Shown: in pieces, positions 5,291-10,716 of the stretch
Layout of the letters: each line of letters begins with the position of its first letter
How positions within the stretch are numbered: position 1 is the stretch's first letter
Position numbers and translations under genes: made by a program
Assembly (NCBI GenBank): GCA_016212685.1
Contig: JACREW010000193.1
Coordinates: 1 to 10,716, forward strand
Direction of reading: 5' to 3'
From: Nitrospirota bacterium
Lineage (GTDB): Bacteria; Nitrospirota; Thermodesulfovibrionia; Thermodesulfovibrionales; Dissulfurispiraceae
Length of the DNA stretch: 10,716 nt
Notes under the pieces: model-generated
What the model was told of the DNA's origin: nothing
What the model saw: only the letters and a program-made list of their open reading frames with translations
Databases searched by the model: none

Positions 5291-6468
5291 CGGAGACTTC
5301 TTTAATACTCTTAGAGTCTTTAAAATCCTTCCGGAGGAACAACAATCTCAGCGCATCGGCATCTCTCGCTTATTACGGACTGTTCGCCTTAGTCCCGCTT
5401 TTCCTGCTCGTAATATTTCTGCTCGGCAATTATATCATATCGTCAGACGCCGCGCTAAGAGGCATAGAGGCATTATCATCCCGGCTTCTGCCTGAATTCC
5501 ACAATACAATCATGAACGAAATCTATTATCTTGCCGTCAATAAAGGCCTCTGGGGATTTATAGGCATTGCCGGTCTTTTCTGGGCTGTTATGCCCCTCGT
5601 GGGAGCTGTCAGAAGTGCGTTCGCAAAAATATTCATTACTGAGGAACGGCCGGCATTTCTCAGGGCAAAGCTCCTTAATGCGCTGGCAGTCGCGGCCTTA
5701 CTGCTGATCTTTATTTTCCTTGTAGCAAGCGAAATAGTTTATTCTCATTTAGTTTCAGCATATTTGAAAAAATTACCGGCGCTGTTTCGCATAACCGATA
5801 TTGCCGCTCCAATGTTTATAACAGCGCTTTTCATGTCGGTTTTCTATTTTATCTTCTCGCCTGCAAAACTACGGCTGCCGCATCTCATCGCAGGAGCAAC
5901 AGTAAGCGCAGCTCTATGGGCCGTCATGAGTCCCGCATTTACCTTCTTTATGACATTCAATCCACAGTTCGGCATTGCGTTCGGCTCATTAAAAGCCGTA
6001 TTCGTAATTCTTGTTTGGGTCTATTATTCCTTTGCCGTCATACTTTTCGGGGCTGAGGTCATATCTAATGCAAAAAGAAAAGATGTCCTATTGCTTAAGG
6101 GCATGTTTTTAGGCAAGGCTCGCAGAAGACTTATAACACGATTTGTAAAGACTTACAATTCCGGCAACGCGGTCTTCAAAGAGGGCGCGAAGGGGGACAA
6201 CATGTTTTATGTCCTTTCAGGCTCTGTTGCCATAAGCAGGCATGGACAAACATTAAGGGTTATGAAAGAAGGAGAATATTTCGGCGAGATGTCCATGCTG
6301 CTGAATGCGCCGAGAACTGCCGATGCAGTTGCGGCAGAAAACGGCGCTCAACTTGTAGCTATTTCGCAGGACAATTTCGAGACCATTCTCAGGGAAGAGC
6401 CGAAGATCGTTATCTCTGTATTAAAAGAGATGGCTCTGAGGCTTAAGACCACAAGCGAATATTTATGA
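5251..6468 (+). CDS. YihY/UPF0761 membrane protein fused to a cyclic-nucleotide-binding domain
   Basis: A 405-residue inner-membrane protein. Residues 20-275 are a YihY domain (a family once misnamed ribonuclease BN): an early SASASLAYYGLFALVPLFLL segment, about six hydrophobic helices and the late family block with FGSLKAV, LVWVYYSFAVILFGAEV near 245-270. Residues 291-405 add a cyclic-nucleotide-binding beta-roll: GDNMFYVLSGSVAISR (315-330) and a phosphate-binding cassette YFGEMSMLLNAPRTA (343-357) with Glu346, Arg355 and Thr356 in ligand positions. The usual YihY protein lacks this domain. It begins 40 bases inside the TPR gene in another frame, so translation is probably coupled, and it ends the operon two bases from the convergent hydrolase gene. 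YihY proteins have no firmly established function; here cytosolic nucleotide binding could gate an envelope task. The ligand is unknown; Arg-Thr pairs occur in both cAMP and cGMP binders. Confidence 0.88.
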   Translation: MLSDLKQKSGQKITETSLILLESLKSFRRNNNLSASASLAYYGLFALVPLFLLVIFLLGNYIISSDAALRGIEALSSRLLPEFHNTIMNEIYYLAVNKGLWGFIGIAGLFWAVMPLVGAVRSAFAKIFITEERPAFLRAKLLNALAVAALLLIFIFLVASEIVYSHLVSAYLKKLPALFRITDIAAPMFITALFMSVFYFIFSPAKLRLPHLIAGATVSAALWAVMSPAFTFFMTFNPQFGIAFGSLKAVFVILVWVYYSFAVILFGAEVISNAKRKDVLLLKGMFLGKARRRLITRFVKTYNSGNAVFKEGAKGDNMFYVLSGSVAISRHGQTLRVMKEGEYFGEMSMLLNAPRTADAVAAENGAQLVAISQDNFETILREEPKIVISVLKEMALRLKTTSEYL

Positions 6469-6470
6469 TA

Positions 6471-7025
6471 TTAGCCGAAGCGATTTTTGAGAACACCCAC
6501 AAAGAATTTATCCGCTTTCATGGAAAATATTTCGAGCGGAGAATATCCGCGCCTCCATGAAATAAAAATCGAAAGTCCAATGGCGATTGCGGTAATAACA
6601 ATATTCTGCCATGCATTTAACTCCCACTGCCCGCTCCATGTAAACTCAACATTCGACAGCGGCCAGAAATAAGGTATAGACCAGAAAGAACCTTCCGGCC
6701 CGGCAGAACCCGCTATGTCGCCAAGAAGATGAAGATGAAAGCTGACAAATGCGAGCGATGCGGCGAATGTCCGCTTTTTTGCAAGCAAAAAAGCAACGAT
6801 AGTTACAACAAGAGCAAACGCAAGATTATGCATCAGCACATGATGGAATTGCTGATACCATTTGAAGGGTTCATTGCTGTTCCGCATAAAAATATCCGCG
6901 ACAACCCCGATGCCGTCTATGTCGGGAATAACACCGGCAGCGGTCACTAAAATCCTGTCGCGCCTTTCCATCCTTGCGCTGTTTGCAACAAGCCAGCTTA
7001 TAAAAAAATGTGTTACAGGGCTCAT
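6471..7025 (-). CDS. Membrane-bound metal-dependent hydrolase, YdjM/DUF457-like
   Basis: A 184-residue protein with the conserved His/Asp pattern of the inner-membrane metal-dependent hydrolase family: THFFISW with His6, VIPDIDG with Asp35 and Asp37, QFHHVLMHN with His61, His62 and His66, and SFHLHLLGD with His97, His99 and Asp103. These would bind a divalent metal at the membrane surface. Hydrophobic helices near 67-82, 88-100 and 140-156 indicate membrane insertion. The physiological substrate of this family is not known; some members respond to DNA damage. GGGGA stands nine bases before the ATG. The start lies four bases after the stop of the caspase-like remnant, so it is probably the last gene of the caspase operon. 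It converges on the YihY-CNBD gene, and no terminator hairpin is visible in the two-base gap. Confidence 0.85.
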   Translation of the reverse strand: MSPVTHFFISWLVANSARMERRDRILVTAAGVIPDIDGIGVVADIFMRNSNEPFKWYQQFHHVLMHNLAFALVVTIVAFLLAKKRTFAASLAFVSFHLHLLGDIAGSAGPEGSFWSIPYFWPLSNVEFTWSGQWELNAWQNIVITAIAIGLSIFISWRRGYSPLEIFSMKADKFFVGVLKNRFG

Positions 7026-7029
7026 AAAG

Positions 7030-7222
7030 TTATTTCCCCATCACCAACGGAAAATCCATTCCCTCTCCGCTTGAATGCGTCACCGGATACTGTGCCTCCT
7101 GTTTGTATTTCTTCGTTATCTCCGGCAGTTTTTCTTCTACATATCCCATCAGTTTTCTCACTGTAACAGTCTCACCTTTGCCTGCTGCCTTACCCTTCAG
7201 TCATAGATAGGAAATTGCTCAT
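7030..7222 (-). pseudogene. Remnant of a second caspase-like gene (C-terminal tail)
   Basis: Directly after the caspase stop, an excellent ribosome site (AAAGGAGGT, seven bases before ATG at 7222) begins a frame that encodes only MSNFLSMTEG before TAA (7192-7190). One base out of frame, 7200-7030 encodes about 56 residues: LKGKAAGKGETVTVRKL, MGYVEEKLPEITKKYKQEA, and a tail with SGEGMDFPLVMGK. This aligns with the end of the neighbouring caspase protein (LQGKADMNKDG, VNELADYVEERV, NFPIGKVK). It therefore looks like the start and end of a tandem caspase gene with the catalytic middle deleted, or a 60-odd-residue gene with a one-base frameshift. The EF-hand-type acidic residues of the intact copy are absent here. 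Confidence 0.65.
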
Positions 7223-7237
7223 GCCGTTACCTCCTTT

Positions 7238-10075
7238 TTATTTCACTTTTCCAATAGGAAAATTAACTCCAATCTGATTAGTCGGAGTCTGTTGTCTTTT
7301 AAACACCTGCTCTGAAAGTGTTATTACCCTTTCTTCCACATAATCTGCAAGTTCATTCACTTTTATAAATCCGTCTTTATTCATATCCGCCTTGCCCTGC
7401 AATCCTTCCATTAGCACATAGGTAAATAGCCCATGTCCTTTATAGCCCTCAAGCGCCTGCTGCGTATCAGACGATGCTGAAAATACCGTTGAGCCTACTG
7501 CCCTCTGGAGAAGCTTTATTGCTGTTGATTCCGTAAGGCCTCTGGTCTGCTGAAGAAGCGCCACTGTTATCTCTTTCCCTGCCTTGCCTGCATGACAAGT
7601 GTCAAGGATTATGAGTTTCTTCTGGGCAGGAATAGCTCCGATAAGCTGGATGAGTTCTTTCTGGCTCATTGCATCTTTGCCTATGTGCCTTGATGAAAGT
7701 AAGAGCACGTTGCTTGTAAGAAGATAATACTGTTCCTGATCTTCCACAATGTCAATAACGCCGTGAGAGGCATTGTAAAACACAAAGAGGTCATTGGGCT
7801 TTACCCTTGTCCTGATTTCCTCAAAAGCCTTCTGGATTGATTCCTTTGTCGTTTCATCGGAAGAAATGAGAAGCTTGGCATTGATATTCTCAAATAGAGT
7901 TTTTGCAGTTGCCTTCAGCGTCTCTGCAAATGCCTTCGCATCAGAGACAGCATAGTTCAGGGAAATATTCTTGTTTTTGTATTCATTTATTCCGACCACT
8001 ATAGCATAAAGGTTTGGCTTCTGGAGGACAACTTTTGAAAAAACCGATAAGGTTGCAGGGATCGATTCCATAGAGCCTTCTTTATTAAAGGCAATGATTT
8101 TTATATCATTGTTTCCTTCCATCAGGGAAATATTGAAATCCAACGCCTTTTCAGAAGAAGACTCCTTCCCTTTTATGACAACTCCTCTCGTGTCATTGGC
8201 AATCTGAGAGCCGTTGAGATAAACATTTACATTTCCAATCCCTCCGCCGTTGTCTTTGAGCTTAACAGTAATTTTTATCATGTCATCGGATACTGTGATG
8301 CCTGAACGAGGGGATAAAATTTCAACAGCAGGCGCAGGCTTCTGTGATGCTATGTCCGTAAGCATCTCTCCCTTTGGAATTTCCTTTCCTGCAAGGGCAA
8401 GTTTCACAAGCTCGGGACGGTAGAATTTACTGTAAAACTGGTCAACGCCATAGACATTGTTTCCAACCCTCACATTCAGGTGCTTGGCGCCATTCGGCGA
8501 CGCATTAAAATATCCTTCAGGGGTGATAACAACCCATTCGCCGTCGGTGAAAGCGTATAATTTTGCGATTTCAGACTTAGTAGATGGATCGTATAAGACT
8601 AAGGCATGTCCTTCTTTAGAAGCACTGTAGTTCCTATCTTTTAACTGAAACATAAATATATGTCCCTGTGATATATCAGTGTAAGCTTCGTTTTTTTTGT
8701 AATCATTCGTAAAAAAGTTTTTAGGTATCTTTGAATAATAAACATCTGGGTCAGATAAAAACCATCTTTCCCTCTCTCTTTTCTCCCACTCAAGAGCGCC
8801 GGGACGACTTATGTCCTTGTCTGAGGGATAGATTATCTTTTTATAGATTCCTGTTGAAGACGATTCTGACTTCTCTAATTTCCCTTCTTTTATATTCCAT
8901 AAATTGAAAGTCAAAGTGGATCTTTTCTCTCCAGTAGAATATTCAGTTTCCATATTTAGCAATTTACCATCGACTGAATAAATGTACTTAAAAACTACAG
9001 GTTTTACTCCAAAACTTTTAATCTCGGTTCCTGTATTTAAATCCAACATTTTGACGTTTCCATTATAATGACCATGAATTAGAAAACCCGGATAAGTTTT
9101 ACTAAAAACATACGAAGTTACATTATTAAGGGTATAGCTTTTCTCTTTATACAGGCAATTATCCAAATATTTTATGATAGAAAGTTTTTTATTCTCACCA
9201 GTCCCCAGCTTGGCTGCCTCAGTTGAATAATCAAAAATAACCCTGCCATCTGGTAACACTGAGAAGTGAAAAAACTCGCGGCGATTTTCTGGATAAACCT
9301 TGCCAGGAATAGGCTCTCTAGGCTTTCTAAGATTAATAGAACAAAGAAGTTCTCCTGTATCTAAACTATATGATCTAAAAGAACTTGCTTGGATTTCATA
9401 AAGAAATTTTGAATTCGGGTCTGTTTTTCCCCCTAATACGATGCCTTTAAATATGCCTTTTGACCTTAATTTTAAGTTCTCATCATATATAACATATTGC
9501 GTTTCTCCTTTATAAGTAAAAACACCGGAAAAACCAAAACCTAAGCTAACCAATCCACTGGAACTTTTTTCCGCTTCCGGAATCTTAATTTCTGAACCGT
9601 CTTTAATATCGTAAAAATGAACGTCGTTTGATGCATTAACGGTATAAAAGAATTCCCTGTTTTTTGTTATAAAGGTCTTATCATTAACCTTTGTAGGCAA
9701 ATCAATCTTTTCAATTTTCTCACCGTGTATGTTATATATTTCAATAGATTTCTCAAATACGACAGCAAATTTTTCACTACCCGTAAAATAAACATCTCTG
9801 ACTCTGACAGAATAATGAATTTTAATTGTTCTAATCTCTTTACCCGATGAAATTTCCCAGATTTTGAGATATTTACCACCCATAGCATCTTCTACAGACA
9901 CCAAATATCTTTCATATTTATCCACCGCTAAAAATTCTACGGGGGAGGCGTGTCCTGTTTGCACAAAAATCTCCGGCTTTTCAGCGGCAAAGGCAGCAGC
10001 CGAATTTATGGATAGTATGGGAATAATTCCCAACCAGACCGCTAAAAAGCGGAATAAACTCTTAAGTCTAAACAT
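7238..10075 (-). CDS. Secreted beta-propeller/caspase-family (peptidase C14) protein with EF-hand-like loop
   Basis: A 945-residue exported protein. Signal peptide 1-31 (cleavage probable after AFAA). Residues about 35-520 hold WD40/beta-propeller-like repeats (KYLKIWEISSGKEIRTI, VKMLDLNTGTEIKSF, ALVLYDPSTKSEIAKL). Residues 510-560 (GEWVVITPEGYFNASPNG and a following RPELVKLAL segment) form a linker I recall from bacterial propeller-caspase proteins. An Ig-like module lies at about 582-680, then a caspase p20-like domain from about 687 (NLYAIVVGINEY). The catalytic dyad is intact: His771 in NASHG and Cys827 in LDTCHAG, so cysteine peptidase activity is plausible. A loop at 897-908 (DMNKDGFIKVNE) fits the EF-hand calcium pattern D-x-N-x-D-G-x-I-x3-E. 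GGAGG lies four bases before the ATG. It follows the partial upstream gene by 39 bases. The propeller half is visibly more AT-rich than the rest of the window. The substrate is unknown; self-processing or envelope signalling are guesses. Confidence 0.9.
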   Translation of the reverse strand: MFRLKSLFRFLAVWLGIIPILSINSAAAFAAEKPEIFVQTGHASPVEFLAVDKYERYLVSVEDAMGGKYLKIWEISSGKEIRTIKIHYSVRVRDVYFTGSEKFAVVFEKSIEIYNIHGEKIEKIDLPTKVNDKTFITKNREFFYTVNASNDVHFYDIKDGSEIKIPEAEKSSSGLVSLGFGFSGVFTYKGETQYVIYDENLKLRSKGIFKGIVLGGKTDPNSKFLYEIQASSFRSYSLDTGELLCSINLRKPREPIPGKVYPENRREFFHFSVLPDGRVIFDYSTEAAKLGTGENKKLSIIKYLDNCLYKEKSYTLNNVTSYVFSKTYPGFLIHGHYNGNVKMLDLNTGTEIKSFGVKPVVFKYIYSVDGKLLNMETEYSTGEKRSTLTFNLWNIKEGKLEKSESSSTGIYKKIIYPSDKDISRPGALEWEKRERERWFLSDPDVYYSKIPKNFFTNDYKKNEAYTDISQGHIFMFQLKDRNYSASKEGHALVLYDPSTKSEIAKLYAFTDGEWVVITPEGYFNASPNGAKHLNVRVGNNVYGVDQFYSKFYRPELVKLALAGKEIPKGEMLTDIASQKPAPAVEILSPRSGITVSDDMIKITVKLKDNGGGIGNVNVYLNGSQIANDTRGVVIKGKESSSEKALDFNISLMEGNNDIKIIAFNKEGSMESIPATLSVFSKVVLQKPNLYAIVVGINEYKNKNISLNYAVSDAKAFAETLKATAKTLFENINAKLLISSDETTKESIQKAFEEIRTRVKPNDLFVFYNASHGVIDIVEDQEQYYLLTSNVLLLSSRHIGKDAMSQKELIQLIGAIPAQKKLIILDTCHAGKAGKEITVALLQQTRGLTESTAIKLLQRAVGSTVFSASSDTQQALEGYKGHGLFTYVLMEGLQGKADMNKDGFIKVNELADYVEERVITLSEQVFKRQQTPTNQIGVNFPIGKVK

Positions 10076-10114
10076 GACTCCTCCCGTTAAAAATTCCCCA
10101 GCCGTATAGTTTTT

Positions 10115-10716
10115 TCATTTTATCAATGCTTCAAAAGAGTTTAAAACCTTTTCAAATATCCCTTCAATACTTTTTACAATATCAAGAGATGCACTGTAGT
10201 TCAATACATAAAAACCCTTCTCAGCCGGGATTACAATGTATCTTTCTATTACCGTCACTTTCTTTGAAGGCGGGACAATTTGATATATGATGCCTTCCTC
10301 GAAATCAGGCCGAGCGAAAGGCAGCATAATAAGTTCATATGTTTCAATCTCAAATTTTTCAGCCTCTCTTCCCGCCACTGTCGTATTCGTAACATAGACA
10401 TCTTTTTCTGGGGTGAGGCGCGTGAAAGTTCCTATTATGAGGTTGATATATTTCTCGTAACTTTTAATAAACTGTCCGTACTCATAATACAAAACGGAGA
10501 TTGTCGGGCGGGCATCGTCTTTATTATATGGTCCGGAAAGCTCTACTCCGTATACCTTTGTTTTTGTGTAAGCGTATGGAAAATCCTTTTCTTTTTTGCC
10601 CCATCCTTTAGGGATCAATACAATAAATAAATTACCCTCTGATATGAAGTTTTCATAACCAATATTCTTGAGGTTTACAGGACTTTCAGAACTTTCCGGC
10701 TTTTCAGAGGCAGAGA
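10115..10716 (-). CDS. Probable exported protein, PsbP-like (5' end outside window)
   Basis: The frame is open from the stop at 10115 to the window edge, so the true start lies outside; the TTG at 10618 is an internal codon. About 200 residues are visible. A Ser/Glu/Pro-rich start (SASEKPESSESP) looks like the linker after a signal or lipid anchor. Then come YENFISEGNLFIVLIPKGW and GREAEKFEIETYE, and near the end IERYIVIPAEKGFYVLNYSA, alternating beta strands that recall PsbP/Mog1-like folds. PsbP-like domains are small non-enzymatic modules often found on exported proteins. I do not recognise a specific family with confidence. It is 39 bases upstream of the caspase gene on the same strand and probably shares its transcript. 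Confidence 0.6.
   Translation of the reverse strand, partial: SASEKPESSESPVNLKNIGYENFISEGNLFIVLIPKGWGKKEKDFPYAYTKTKVYGVELSGPYNKDDARPTISVLYYEYGQFIKSYEKYINLIIGTFTRLTPEKDVYVTNTTVAGREAEKFEIETYELIMLPFARPDFEEGIIYQIVPPSKKVTVIERYIVIPAEKGFYVLNYSASLDIVKSIEGIFEKVLNSFEALIK

Noticed and set aside
6461..6480. Terminator between the convergent YihY-CNBD and hydrolase genes
   Set aside because: The gap is two bases and no stem-loop with a T-run is visible around it.
10616..10618. TTG taken as start codon of the right-hand gene
   Set aside because: The frame continues upstream without a stop to the window edge with protein-like sequence (for example YENFISEGNLFIVLIPK), so the TTG is internal.
10641..10657. 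Inverted repeat TATGAA-N3-TTCATA resembling operator B
   Set aside because: It lies inside coding sequence with a three-base centre rather than two and no promoter nearby; probably chance.

Overview
This window looks like the chromosome of a Gram-negative bacterium of moderate GC content. The evidence is an Mla/MCE lipid-transport operon with a lipoprotein, which implies an outer membrane, plus several exported proteins. The gene styles (a WD40-like/caspase protein, a CRP-family regulator, PPC-domain exported proteins, dispersed GCCTATN heptamers) would fit Nitrospirota or a deltaproteobacterial-type lineage, but I cannot fix the taxon from sequence alone. No rRNA, tRNA, CRISPR array or insertion sequence was seen, and no stretch over 300 bases lacks a gene.

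Layout. (1) Positions 1-1965, minus strand: an exported PPC-domain protein whose 3' end runs off the window, and upstream of it a CRP/FNR-family regulator. Between them is a good sigma70-type promoter with a small palindrome just upstream. A related palindrome lies upstream of the regulator gene. The 210-base region between the regulator and the next operon also holds two REP-like hairpins, one of which carries a -35 element. (2) Positions 1966-6468, plus strand: a tight five-gene operon: mlaE permease, an MlaF-like ATPase homologue that has lost almost every catalytic motif, mlaD (MCE protein), a TPR lipoprotein, and a YihY-type membrane protein fused to a cyclic-nucleotide-binding domain. 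Genes overlap or are separated by 10 bases. (3) Positions 6471-10716, minus strand: converging on operon 2 with a 2-base gap, a probable operon of an exported small protein (5' end off the window), a 945-residue secreted beta-propeller/caspase protein with an EF-hand-like loop, a broken remnant of a second caspase C-terminus, and a membrane-bound metal-dependent hydrolase of the YdjM type.

How the genes may work together. Operon 2 should span the envelope: MlaE in the inner membrane, MlaD anchored there with its MCE ring in the periplasm, and a lipoprotein that could bridge to the outer membrane. The energising ATPase appears dead, so either another ATPase drives it or the complex works without ATP. 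Cyclic-nucleotide-type binding domains occur both in the divergent regulator and at the end of the operon, suggesting (inference only) a shared nucleotide signal linked to envelope homeostasis.

Most worth a second look: the pseudo-ATPase; the heptamer inverted repeat that encodes the lipoprotein signal peptide; the shared TGAAAMTTCA palindrome; the YihY-CNBD fusion; and the caspase gene with its decayed neighbour.
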